A DNA stretch of 64,000 bases. Origin: Chitinophaga deserti. Lineage in GTDB: Bacteria; Bacteroidota; Bacteroidia; Chitinophagales; Chitinophagaceae. Numbering within the stretch: the first letter of the stretch is position 1; every line of letters starts with the position of its first letter. Of the stretch, positions 27,516 through 36,275 are shown in pieces. The position numbers and the translations under genes are program-made. The notes beneath the pieces are model-generated. The model made no database searches and was not told the origin of the DNA. It saw nothing but the letters and a program-made list of their open reading frames with translations. The stretch is taken from assembly GCF_003149455.1 (NCBI RefSeq), contig NZ_QFFK01000002.1, positions 717,580-781,579 of the forward strand. Direction: 5' to 3'.

Positions 27516-28532
27516 ATGCCGATGAGAAAGCAGCAGGCGGAGAAAAGACTTCTCCGCGTGTATTTTAGAAGAGAACAGCAATTGTGTGCGTCTGGTAATA
27601 ATTTCCCAACCGGCCCAAAGTTGAAATTAAAGTATGCAGCAATACTGAAGGCCTCGATCTTCAATCCAGCACGTTTCAGGTTCGAAAACAGCTATGCACA
27701 TATACTCCCAATCACTGCATTTGCCCAATTCAAAAAACTGTATTTGTATTTGCTCCCCGGCAAACGTATAGATCGTGCCATATGGATTACAGACGAATGG
27801 AGCGCGGAATATTACCATTGGCTGTCTGACGCATTGCCCAGACTGATTGCAATGGAAAACATGAAGGCTTCGCATGTTGTGTTGTTACCGAAAAGGTACA
27901 GGGAGAAAAGTTACGTGGAGCAATCGTTACGGATGCTGGGTTTCCGATGGAAGTACTACAACATTTCCCGGATCGTACGTGTACGTGATCTGGTATCGCC
28001 CGCGCATACTGCACCTACTGGTTCATTCCATGAACCGGCTATAATGAGATTGCGTAACAGGATGAGTTTGCCCGGTATCGATGCTGGCCGGAAGATTTAT
28101 ATCAGCCGGAAGAAAGCTTCCCGCCGTCATATACTGAACGAAGAAGCGGTGGTGAAAATCGTTAAATCATGTGGTTATGAATTGCATTACTTCGAAGAGT
28201 ATGACCTGGCTACCCAAATCAGGCTGATGTCGGAAACGCGGTTTCTGATTGGCCTGCATGGCGCGGGGCTCACTAATATGCTGTTTATGCCCGAAGGTAG
28301 CAGGGTGCTGGAGTTAAGGCCTGAGAACGCAACTGATCTTAACTGTTTTTGTCATCAGGCTTCAGCACTTAAACACCATTACTACTATCTACAGTGCGAA
28401 GCCAATACAGATGTTATGCAGGATACTGATAATACTGTAAATGTGGGTGCACTGAAACAGGTAATTGCACAGATGGAAGTTGATGAGGGATGTGCACAGC
28501 CACACACTCTTCATATTGCACAACTCCAATAA
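27516..28532 (+). CDS. Glycosyltransferase family 61 protein (copy 2)
   Basis: Tandem paralogue of the gene at 26300, 338 aa. From SIFNPARFRFENSYAHIL onwards most positions are identical, including WSAEYYHWLSDALPRL and FLIGLHGAGLTNMLFMPE. The N-terminal 40 residues are unrelated (rich in Arg, Lys and Gln) and the last 40 differ. A 65-base stretch in the core is nearly identical at the DNA level in both genes although the flanks have diverged. Same inferred role as copy 1. Confidence 0.85.
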   Translation: MPMRKQQAEKRLLRVYFRREQQLCASGNNFPTGPKLKLKYAAILKASIFNPARFRFENSYAHILPITAFAQFKKLYLYLLPGKRIDRAIWITDEWSAEYYHWLSDALPRLIAMENMKASHVVLLPKRYREKSYVEQSLRMLGFRWKYYNISRIVRVRDLVSPAHTAPTGSFHEPAIMRLRNRMSLPGIDAGRKIYISRKKASRRHILNEEAVVKIVKSCGYELHYFEEYDLATQIRLMSETRFLIGLHGAGLTNMLFMPEGSRVLELRPENATDLNCFCHQASALKHHYYYLQCEANTDVMQDTDNTVNVGALKQVIAQMEVDEGCAQPHTLHIAQLQ

Positions 28533-28556
28533 TTTGGATTCAGTAGAGATGTTACA

Positions 28557-29450
28557 CTACATCCCCTGAAAAGAATTAACCGCATTAAATTCTGCAAGGT
28601 AAGCCCTGGGCGATAGTCCCTTCACGCTTTTGAATACCCTGTTGAAATTGGTAAGACTATTGAAGCCCGCTTTGTAAGCCGCGCCGGAAATACCTTCCGG
28701 GTGCTCCGAATGGGTAAGACTTTTACACGCTTCATTAATTCTTACCTCATTCAAAAAGGTGACGAAGCTACGGCCGGTATGTTTCTTAAAATACCGGCAG
28801 AAGGCATGCGGCGTCATGAATGCCACTGCGGCTGCTTCATCTAGGGTAACCTGTGTATGATAGCGCTGCATGATAAATCCGAGGATTTTACTCAGGCGTA
28901 TACCTTCACTTTCGGAAAGGTCTGCCGAATAATCTGCAGGACAGAGCGGTGTGGTTTCTTTTATATCGGGGAGGATGGTGAGCGCTTCAAGGAAGCATTG
29001 CAGTGCGCTCAGTCCGGAGGAGTTATGTACTGCATGTATGCGCGATGCCAATAACGGGCTGTGGGCTGTATTGGTTTTAAACCCATGTTTAACGGCCAGG
29101 AGGAAGTGCTGGAGCATCTTCATTTCCGGGAGGTTAAACAGTCCTCCCATAGAGCCTTTTACGTTGAAGTAAAGGGAACAGGCTTTGATGGACTTCGTAC
29201 TCCCTGCTTCAAAATACTCCGGGTTGCTTTTAAACAGATGCGGGAGGTTGCTGCCGATGAGAAAAACATCACCGGCTTTAAAGGAGTGCATGTTATTACC
29301 AGCCAGCAACATGCCTTCCCCACGCTCTACCAGCGTAAGCTGGTATTCTTCATGGCGGTGCAGGAACTGGTAGAAGTGCGGCTGTTCGATTTGCTCGGCA
29401 ATTACACTCTTATTGTCAGGGTACAATATGGTAAACGGTAATACTTTCAT
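28557..29450 (-). CDS. AraC-family regulator, likely of hydroxyproline use
   Basis: A 297-aa regulator with an N-terminal cupin-like sensing domain (HFYQFLHRHEEYQLTLVERG ... HSFKAGDVFLIGSNLPH) and two C-terminal HTH motifs (DEAAAVAFMTPHAFCRYFKKHTG and ISGAAYKAGFNSLTNFNRVFK). It lies 102 bases downstream of, and on the same strand as, the hydroxyproline operon, so it is the natural candidate regulator. That link is inferred from position only. It may be transcribed with the operon or from its own promoter. Confidence 0.9.
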   Translation of the reverse strand: MKVLPFTILYPDNKSVIAEQIEQPHFYQFLHRHEEYQLTLVERGEGMLLAGNNMHSFKAGDVFLIGSNLPHLFKSNPEYFEAGSTKSIKACSLYFNVKGSMGGLFNLPEMKMLQHFLLAVKHGFKTNTAHSPLLASRIHAVHNSSGLSALQCFLEALTILPDIKETTPLCPADYSADLSESEGIRLSKILGFIMQRYHTQVTLDEAAAVAFMTPHAFCRYFKKHTGRSFVTFLNEVRINEACKSLTHSEHPEGISGAAYKAGFNSLTNFNRVFKSVKGLSPRAYLAEFNAVNSFQGM

Positions 29451-29552
29451 AACCTAAGCGCTTCCTTCAATTTACCGTTTTTACCCCAACTTTTAATGTA
29501 AATGCCCCTTTCGGTTAAAATCCGGCTGATACTGGTCAAGATCCGGCATTTC

Positions 29553-30797
29553 TTAAAACCGTTCCGGGGAGAAAGGGGAGAGGTTGATATCAGGCTTTTG
29601 CCCGGTAAGTAATTGAGATACAAGCAATCCGGTAGCCGGGCCCAGACTGAGCCCCATCATCCCATGCCCGGTGGCTACTATCAGGTTCTTCAGTTTGTTA
29701 CTAAAGCCAATCATGGGCAGGCCGTCGGGCGAGGAAGGCCTGTATCCATGCCATACCTCACTGGCGGCGGGCATCTGTACTTCCAGGTTGGGGAAATATT
29801 CCGGTATGGCTGATACGATGCCTTCTACCCGGTTCATGTTTACTTTTTCATTCATCCGCCCCAGTTCCATGGTGCCGCCATACCGGATCCGGTCCTGCAT
29901 GGGGGTGATGGCTACCCTTGCTTCGCAAAGGAGTGCCGGGATCTGAACGATACCGCCGGTATTGGGCCTCATGAAGGAATATCCCTTTCCGGGTAATAGC
30001 GGCACTTTAATGCCCATTTTACGCGCTACTCCGGGCGACCAGGAGCCTGTTGCAAGCACAAACTGATCGGCCCGGAATATCTGGCCATTGGCTTCAACGG
30101 CCTGGAGTGTACCATTGCCTGTCACCATCCGGACTGCTTCATGATTGGGGAGTATGGTCACCCCTTTTTGCCGGAGGTAAGCCTGCAAGGCATCCATCAG
30201 CGCCATGGGGGAGAGGTGGGCGTCGCAGCGGTAATGAACGGCTCCCAATACATTCAGTTCCAGCCCGGGCTGCAGGGCTTTGCATTCAGCAGCGTTCAGT
30301 ACTGCCATATCCAGCCCGAGGGCAGCGGCATCTTTTACAAGGTGTGCCTCTTCTTCTGCAGCCTTTTCGGTTTTGTAAAAGGCGAGGATGCCCCGGTGCT
30401 GCAGCCCAAAGTTAAACCCGGGTTTTTCTGCCATTGAGGTATAGAGCTGATGGCTCAGCAGGGAAAGATCGCGCAGGGGAATGGCAGCTTCCTTTACGTG
30501 CCTGGCGTTTGCATGTTTGATAAATTGTAACCCCCAGCCAATAAGTTCGCGGCTGAATGATGGCCTTACATAAAAAGGACTTTTACTGTTAAACATCCAC
30601 CGAATGCCCTTGCTGATCATTCCGGGCGAAGCAAGCGGCACAAAATGACTTGGTACGATCATGCCCGCATTGCCATAGGAGCAATTGCCGGAAATCTCTC
30701 CTTTGTCGAGCACGGTAACCCGGTGACCTTCATTGCTGAGGTAATATGCCGTACTGAGGCCTACAATCCCTCCTCCGATGATAACGATATCTGACAT
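29553..30797 (-). CDS. FAD-dependent D-hydroxyproline dehydrogenase (DadA-like)
   Basis: Flavoprotein of the DAO/DadA family, 414 aa. The N-terminus SDIVIIGGGIVGLSTAYYLS is the FAD-binding Rossmann fold, and the C-terminal half has the family motif GYRPSSPDGLPMIG and ATGHGMMGLSLGPATG. In hydroxyproline breakdown this enzyme oxidises cis-4-hydroxy-D-proline to the pyrroline carboxylate. The assignment rests on its place directly after the hydroxyproline epimerase gene (9-base gap). By sequence alone it could be a general D-amino acid dehydrogenase. Confidence 0.88.
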   Translation of the reverse strand: MSDIVIIGGGIVGLSTAYYLSNEGHRVTVLDKGEISGNCSYGNAGMIVPSHFVPLASPGMISKGIRWMFNSKSPFYVRPSFSRELIGWGLQFIKHANARHVKEAAIPLRDLSLLSHQLYTSMAEKPGFNFGLQHRGILAFYKTEKAAEEEAHLVKDAAALGLDMAVLNAAECKALQPGLELNVLGAVHYRCDAHLSPMALMDALQAYLRQKGVTILPNHEAVRMVTGNGTLQAVEANGQIFRADQFVLATGSWSPGVARKMGIKVPLLPGKGYSFMRPNTGGIVQIPALLCEARVAITPMQDRIRYGGTMELGRMNEKVNMNRVEGIVSAIPEYFPNLEVQMPAASEVWHGYRPSSPDGLPMIGFSNKLKNLIVATGHGMMGLSLGPATGLLVSQLLTGQKPDINLSPFSPERF

Positions 30798-30806
30798 GTA
30801 GCTGTG

Positions 30807-31811
30807 TTAAATAACCTGAAACCCGAAAGCATAAGGGTCGTCGCCCTCATCGATCTTAATGGTATTATATCCGTACACCCTCGCCCAGCCTTCGATGCTG
30901 GGAATGATGGCGGGCTTGCCGCCCAGTTCGGTCACCGATTCCACTCTGCCTGTAAACTTGCTGCCGATGAAGCTTTCATGCACAAATGCCTCACCTTCCC
31001 GGAGCTTCCCTTTGGCAAACCATTGCGCCATGCGGGCAGAGGTACCTGTGCCACAGGGTGAACGGTCAATGGCTTTATCGCCATAGAATACGGCATTACG
31101 GCCGGTGGAAGATGGGTCGATGGGCGTGCCGGTCCATTGGACATGACTGCATCCATTAATGGTTGCATCCAGCGGATGAACAAAGGTGTGGGAGGCATTG
31201 ATCCGTTTCCTGATCTCCTGGCTCCAGGATATCAGCTGTGCGGCGGTATGATGTTCCAGCCCGCGGAAGTTTTCCTGCGGGTCAATAATGGCGTAGAAGT
31301 TTCCGCCATAAGCTACGTCGAAGGTAAGTACGCCGAGGTCAGGGCATTCCACCTGCAGATTTTCGGCGGCAAGGTACGATGGTACGTTCCTGAGTTTTAC
31401 GGATTTTACTTTACGCCCTTCCTGCACATAATCGATAAGGATGAGCCCGGCGGGCGCTTCCATACGAACTATGCCCGGTGTGCGGGGTGTAAGCAAGCCT
31501 TCTTCTATAGCGATGGTGATGGTACCGATAGTTCCATGGCCGCACATGGGGAGGCAGCCGCTGGTTTCTATAAACAATACGGCCACATCATTTGCGGGAT
31601 CATGAGGAGGGTAGAGGATGCTGCCCGACATCATGTCGTGCCCCCTTGGCTCAAACATTAAACCGGTCCTGATCCAGTCATATTCCTTCAGGAAGTGCTG
31701 GCGTTTTTCGCTCATGGTATTGCCTTGCAGCAATGGCCCCCCGCCGGCAACGAGCCTCACAGGGTTGCCACAGGTATGCGCGTCTACACAGAAGAATGTT
31801 TTTGATATCAT
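30807..31811 (-). CDS. 4-hydroxyproline 2-epimerase (proline racemase family)
   Basis: Interconverts trans-4-hydroxy-L-proline and cis-4-hydroxy-D-proline. The protein is 334 aa with both catalytic cysteines: GCLPMCGHGTIGT and DRSPCGTGTSARMA. Having two Cys points to an epimerase/racemase rather than the related dehydratase, in which one Cys is replaced. The start MISKTFFCVDAHTCGNPVRLV at 31811 overlaps the dehydrogenase stop (ATGA). The longer frame to 32009 runs inside the upstream gene and was rejected. The operon context supports hydroxyproline over proline. Confidence 0.92.
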   Translation of the reverse strand: MISKTFFCVDAHTCGNPVRLVAGGGPLLQGNTMSEKRQHFLKEYDWIRTGLMFEPRGHDMMSGSILYPPHDPANDVAVLFIETSGCLPMCGHGTIGTITIAIEEGLLTPRTPGIVRMEAPAGLILIDYVQEGRKVKSVKLRNVPSYLAAENLQVECPDLGVLTFDVAYGGNFYAIIDPQENFRGLEHHTAAQLISWSQEIRKRINASHTFVHPLDATINGCSHVQWTGTPIDPSSTGRNAVFYGDKAIDRSPCGTGTSARMAQWFAKGKLREGEAFVHESFIGSKFTGRVESVTELGGKPAIIPSIEGWARVYGYNTIKIDEGDDPYAFGFQVI

Positions 31812-33388
31812 AGCCTTGCAGTGGTTAGATCGGTGGTGCGTAATATGTTCAGTGGGTTGCCAGCCTTCAGCTCGCCGGGCAGCCATTCGTCTGCACAGTT
31901 CTGCCAGGCCATAGGCCGCGCGAAGCGGTAAATAGCTGCAGTGCCTACTGACGTGAAGCGGCTGTCTGTACTTGCCGGGAAAGGGCCTCCGTGCTGCATG
32001 GCGGCACATACCTCCACCCCGGTTGGCACTCCGTTAAATACGATCCTGCCTGCGAGTTGCGATATTTGGCGGATGAGTGTGGTATGCAGGGAATGCTCTT
32101 CTTTTTCAGCCATTATGGTAACGGTGAGTTGCCCGGGCAATGCAGCAGCCACTGCCTGCAGCTCTTCCATATTTTCAGCTACTACCAGCATGGCGTAAGG
32201 GCCAAATACTTCTTCCTGCAGATCCGGTGATTGGAGGAAGGTTTGCGCACTGACTTTTGCCAGCATGGGGTGGGTAGGGTATTTAATGGAAGCATCTCCA
32301 CCTCCGGCTTCCGCCAGTAATTCCACGCCCTGCGCAGCTAATTTACCTTCAGCGTGATGCTGGTATTGATGACAGATGCCTGCAGTTAACATAGGCACCG
32401 GTAGCGTTTGCCGGATGCCTGCTGCGAGAGTGGTAATAAATTCTTCCAGCCCGGGAGAACGCAATGTGAGTAGCAGCCCCGGTTTGGTGCAGAATTGTCC
32501 ACCACCCTGGGTAATGGATGCTGCCAGTGAAGTTGCCAGTTCGGCGGGCCTTTTTTCCAAAGCACCGGGTAGCAGTAATACAGGGTTAACGCTGCCCATT
32601 TCTGCGAATACCGGGATAGGATCTTTACGTTCAGCGGCCAGCTGCAGAAGCGCCATACCTCCCTTATATGATCCGGTGAAAGCTACTGCTTTGGTGATAG
32701 GGTGCTTTACCAGCAGGGCGCCGGTGTCATACCCGTTGTCATACAAAAGAGAGAATACACCGGTAGGCATGTCACACTGCTGAACTGCGGTATTGATGGC
32801 TGCAGCTATGATTGCACTGGTGCCCGGGTGAGCGGGATGTGCTTTCACGATTACGGGGCAGCCCGCTGCCAGTGCGGAAGCGGTATCACCACCGGCAACA
32901 GAAAAAGCAAGCGGAAAGTTACTGGCGCCAAAAACTACTACCGGTCCCAGCGGTACCAGCATCCTGCGGATATCCGGTTTAGGGAGGGGGTGCCTGTTGG
33001 GTTGTGCGGTATCTATAACTGCCTGTACCCAGGAGCCTTCTTCCACAAGATCGGCAAACATACGGAGTTGTCCGGTGGTACGGCCCAGTTCGCCGGTAAG
33101 CCTTGCATGCGGGAGACCGCTTTCTTCCGAAGCTCTCTTTATTACGAGGCTGCCTGTTGCTTCAATTTCGGTGGCAATGGTGCGCAGGAAGTGAGCCTTG
33201 CGGTCTTTCCCGATCTGGCTGTAGATGACAGCCGCAGCTGCTGCGGCCTGCATGGCCTCGTCTACAGCACTTTTGCCGGCACGGTGGAAAATGCCTTCCA
33301 GCGTTTCTCCCGATGCGGGATTAACTGCCTGAAATGCATCTCCGTTACCGGGCTTGTATACACCTGCGATACTATTAGCGGTTTGCAT
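31808..33388 (-). CDS. Aldehyde dehydrogenase, likely 2-oxoglutarate semialdehyde dehydrogenase
   Basis: A 526-aa aldehyde dehydrogenase of the NADP-dependent, 2,5-dioxopentanoate (KGSADH) type. Catalytic Cys is in QGGGQFCTKPG, the general-base Glu in VFAEMGSVNPV, and the fold landmarks VVFGASNFPLAFSVAGGDT and CPVIVKAHPAHPGTS are clear. In this operon it would oxidise 2-oxoglutarate semialdehyde to 2-oxoglutarate. It overlaps the epimerase start by four bases and the upstream deaminase gene by 14 bases, so all four enzymes form one tightly packed transcript. Confidence 0.92.
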   Translation of the reverse strand: MQTANSIAGVYKPGNGDAFQAVNPASGETLEGIFHRAGKSAVDEAMQAAAAAAVIYSQIGKDRKAHFLRTIATEIEATGSLVIKRASEESGLPHARLTGELGRTTGQLRMFADLVEEGSWVQAVIDTAQPNRHPLPKPDIRRMLVPLGPVVVFGASNFPLAFSVAGGDTASALAAGCPVIVKAHPAHPGTSAIIAAAINTAVQQCDMPTGVFSLLYDNGYDTGALLVKHPITKAVAFTGSYKGGMALLQLAAERKDPIPVFAEMGSVNPVLLLPGALEKRPAELATSLAASITQGGGQFCTKPGLLLTLRSPGLEEFITTLAAGIRQTLPVPMLTAGICHQYQHHAEGKLAAQGVELLAEAGGGDASIKYPTHPMLAKVSAQTFLQSPDLQEEVFGPYAMLVVAENMEELQAVAAALPGQLTVTIMAEKEEHSLHTTLIRQISQLAGRIVFNGVPTGVEVCAAMQHGGPFPASTDSRFTSVGTAAIYRFARPMAWQNCADEWLPGELKAGNPLNILRTTDLTTARL

Positions 33389-34304
33389 GGATGTTGAGAT
33401 AGTCCGGCAATTGCGGACGGGTGGCCAATGCTTTGTCTATCACCTGCTGTACTGCAGCCAGTTCCCTGCCTTCCAGGGGCAGCCTTGGTGCGCGTACCAC
33501 AGGGGTTCCGATACCGGTGCTGGTGGCTGCCAGTTTAATGTACTGTACCAGTTTGGGGTGGATGTCCAGCTCCAGCAGGGGCATAAACCAGCGGTATATA
33601 GCAAGAGCTGCTTCTATGTTCCCGGATTTAACGAGGCGGTAAATGGCTACCGTTTCAGCGGGGAATGCATCTACCAGTCCTGCTACCCAGCCATCGCAGC
33701 CGAGCACAAGGCTTTCCAGTGCCAGCGGGTCTACACCGGTCAGGATTTTATACCTGTCGCCAAAGCGGTTGATCATGCGGGTGATGTTGATCACATCGCG
33801 CGAAGATTCCTTCACCGCCTGAATGTTTTTATATGGCAGCAATGCTTCAAACATCTCGAGGGTAACCGCGATTTTATAATCCACCGGGTTGTTGTAAAGC
33901 ATGATGGGTAAAGTGGTGGCTGTGGCTACGGCCTGGAAAAAGGCCAGGGTCTCCGCATTGTCTGCATAATAGCGCATGGGCGGCAGCAGCATGAGGGCAT
34001 TGGCTCCCCAGGCTTCTGCTTCCGCAGCAAGGGCAGTGGCGGCGCTGGTTGTTTGCTCAGCGATATTGATGATGATGGGGAAATTCGCGGGCAGGAAAGC
34101 GCGTGCGGTATCGTATAGTTCCTTCTTTTCACTGTTGCTTAATGTGCTGGCTTCGCCAAGGGAGCCGCCTATGATGATGCCATCCACACCCGCAGCCAGC
34201 TGTGCGGCGAGGTTGGTTCTGAACATATCGAGGTCTGGCCTGTCGGTAGTAGTGAAAGGAGTGAGTAATGCAGGGAAAACACCATTCCAGTTAAAATTGC
34301 TCAT
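33375..34304 (-). CDS. Pyrroline-4-hydroxy-2-carboxylate deaminase-type lyase (DapA family)
   Basis: Class I aldolase-like enzyme of the dihydrodipicolinate synthase family, 309 aa. It starts MSNFNWNGVFPALLTPFTTTDRPDLD. The substrate loop GSLGEASTLS, the catalytic Tyr in MLYNNPVDY and the Schiff-base Lys in IQAVKESSRDV are visible. In hydroxyproline catabolism the family member deaminates the pyrroline carboxylate to 2-oxoglutarate semialdehyde. The role is inferred from the operon partners. The longer frame to 34442 was rejected because MSNFNWNG is the family start. First gene of the operon, with a -7 box 15 bases upstream. Confidence 0.9.
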   Translation of the reverse strand: MSNFNWNGVFPALLTPFTTTDRPDLDMFRTNLAAQLAAGVDGIIIGGSLGEASTLSNSEKKELYDTARAFLPANFPIIINIAEQTTSAATALAAEAEAWGANALMLLPPMRYYADNAETLAFFQAVATATTLPIMLYNNPVDYKIAVTLEMFEALLPYKNIQAVKESSRDVINITRMINRFGDRYKILTGVDPLALESLVLGCDGWVAGLVDAFPAETVAIYRLVKSGNIEAALAIYRWFMPLLELDIHPKLVQYIKLAATSTGIGTPVVRAPRLPLEGRELAAVQQVIDKALATRPQLPDYLNIHANR

Positions 34305-34318
34305 AACGATTGTTTGTT

Positions 34319-34326
34319 CAAAAGTA
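34319..34326 (-). promoter_or_regulatory. -7 promoter element of the hydroxyproline operon
   Basis: TACTTTTG on the minus strand, 15 bases from the first start codon. Upstream of it (34370-34385) two TTGAC copies lie 10 bp apart as a direct repeat (TTGACGGATATTGACC), a plausible but unproven AraC-type site. Confidence 0.4.
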
Positions 34327-34451
34327 CCGGAGGCCGGGGGCAGTGCTATTATTGAAATTATCCGCAAGTTGACGGATATTGACCAATTTCCCGGTAGGCA
34401 GGGACATTTAGTGTCAATTCCCGTTGCTAAGTACCCCACCACCGTATTGGG

Positions 34452-34459
34452 TATTTTTG
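34452..34459 (+). promoter_or_regulatory. -7 promoter element of the SWIM protein gene
   Basis: TATTTTTG matches TAnnTTTG and lies 31 bases before the start codon. A TTG at 34424 is further away than normal, so only the -7 part is convincing. Confidence 0.45.
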
Positions 34460-34490
34460 GGTAGTTTTATACAATCGTTATCTATAGCAT

Positions 34491-36167
34491 ATGCTCACAT
34501 TGAAGAATTTTGAATTACAGGTTAATGATGCTGTCGTGCATCGGGGAAGAGCGTATTATGAAAAGCAGGCAGTTACTGATCTGGAAGAAGCAGAAAAGGA
34601 TTGCTGGTATGCCAGGGTGAAGGGGAGCGAATCATATATGGTAGAGGTAAGACTGGTTAAGAAAAACAATATTGAATCCTATTCCTGCGATTGTCCTTTT
34701 GAAGGAGGCATCTGCAAGCATGTTGTAGCCGCCTTGTTTTATATGAAGGACGCATTTAAGCATGCACACACAGCCGGCAATCCGGAGGAAACCGCCGCAT
34801 TGAAAGCAGCTGCCGATAAAGCAGGGGATGTAAGCGAAGGAAGGAAGTACACGGAGCTGTGCCGGAAGATAATAAAGGGATATACTAACGGGGGCTTTAT
34901 TGACCGGAATTCAGCCAACAGTCTGGCAAAAGAGCTGGGGACGCTAACCGGAGAAAGCAGGTTTCTCATCGATAACCGGGAATTGCGGGAGGCATTTATT
35001 GTATTACAGGCAATGATACCCGAGGTGATCAAGGTGTTCTCTCATTGTGATGATTCCGGGGGGAATATCGGGGATGTTATCTTCCAGGCCATAGAACTCA
35101 TCAAAGTTATTGCTAAGACGGAAGGTATTGATGCAGGCTTGCAGGAAGATATTTTCAATTTTATCAGATCCTCGGTGAGCCGGAACGTATACTTCGATTA
35201 TGGTGACTTTGGATATGAAATGGTAGATCTCTATCAATCCCTGGCATTAAAGCTGGGCAAAGAGCAAACTTACCTGAAGTATGTGGAGGAGCAGATAGAT
35301 TCCGTATCACCGGATGAGGACCCTTACAGGAAGAAGTATTTCCTTGTCCGGAAGATCGTGTTCCTAAAAGCAATTGGGAGAACCGAGGAAGCCCGGTTGC
35401 TTAGTCAGCAGCATCTGGATTTTGCAGATGTAAGAAAGGAAGAAGTAAATAGCTTGATAGACCGGAAAGAATATTCCGAAGCAAAGCGGTTATTGTTTGA
35501 AGGTATTGAAATAGCGAAGCAGAAGCGCTTCCCGGGAATTGTAACAGAATGGGAGAAAGGGCTGCTACGGATTGCAGAACTGGAGAACGACGTTAACAGG
35601 ATCAGGTATTATGCAAAACGCTTTGCTTTCGATATAGGGTTCGACCAGCATTATTATCATCAATGGAAGAATACCTTTAATGCAGCAGAATGGAAAATAG
35701 AGATTGAAAACTATATAGAAGAAGTAACTAAGAAAGTTGAATCACAATATCAGGAAGATAAAGGAAGCGCCTGGTATTTCCCTGAATCAATGCTACTGGA
35801 ATTACTGGCTCCCGTATTTATCGAAGAACATTACCCCGACTGGATGCTGACGCTATTACGTTCGGAAACGGATCTGAAGGTCGTACTTAAATATCATAAA
35901 TATTTAGTGGAACAGTATCCGTTGGAGTTGCTGGCAATCTATCTTCCGGCATTGGAACGCTTTGCTGAAGTGTCCGGAGGCCGGGGACACTTCCAGGCCC
36001 TGGCAGCCCATATGAAAACGATAATGGATGCCATTCCTGAAGGAAAGCAGGCGATCATCGCTTTGGCGAAGGAGCTAAGCCGGAAATACCCCCGCAGGCC
36101 CGCCCTGGCTGAGGAACTGAAAGCAATCATCCAAATGGAGGAACCGGGGCAGCATAATATTGGTTAA
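34491..36167 (+). CDS. SWIM zinc-finger protein
   Basis: A 558-aa cytoplasmic protein with an N-terminal SWIM domain: the zinc ligands CxCx(n)CxH are visible in SYSCDCPFEGGICKHVVAALFY at about residues 63-84, after the usual RGRAYYEKQAV lead-in. The remaining 460 residues are helical, probably repeats, with no enzyme motif I can identify. SWIM proteins of this type are often linked to helicases, but no Snf2-type gene is nearby. The function is unknown beyond a likely nucleic-acid or protein interaction. A terminator follows. Confidence 0.85.
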   Translation: MLTLKNFELQVNDAVVHRGRAYYEKQAVTDLEEAEKDCWYARVKGSESYMVEVRLVKKNNIESYSCDCPFEGGICKHVVAALFYMKDAFKHAHTAGNPEETAALKAAADKAGDVSEGRKYTELCRKIIKGYTNGGFIDRNSANSLAKELGTLTGESRFLIDNRELREAFIVLQAMIPEVIKVFSHCDDSGGNIGDVIFQAIELIKVIAKTEGIDAGLQEDIFNFIRSSVSRNVYFDYGDFGYEMVDLYQSLALKLGKEQTYLKYVEEQIDSVSPDEDPYRKKYFLVRKIVFLKAIGRTEEARLLSQQHLDFADVRKEEVNSLIDRKEYSEAKRLLFEGIEIAKQKRFPGIVTEWEKGLLRIAELENDVNRIRYYAKRFAFDIGFDQHYYHQWKNTFNAAEWKIEIENYIEEVTKKVESQYQEDKGSAWYFPESMLLELLAPVFIEEHYPDWMLTLLRSETDLKVVLKYHKYLVEQYPLELLAIYLPALERFAEVSGGRGHFQALAAHMKTIMDAIPEGKQAIIALAKELSRKYPRRPALAEELKAIIQMEEPGQHNIG

Positions 36168-36212
36168 CTTGTATAATACATGAATTTTGGAGTGCAATGC
36201 TCCTCCTTTCCC

Positions 36213-36230
36213 AACGGGTATCCCGTTTTT
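36213..36230 (+). terminator. Terminator of the SWIM protein gene
   Basis: Six-bp stem AACGGG / CCCGTT with a 3-base loop and a T5 run, 45 bases after the stop. Confidence 0.7.
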
Positions 36231-36275
36231 AACTAGCTTCCAATTGAAATTTAATAACCATTAAACCCAACTGGC

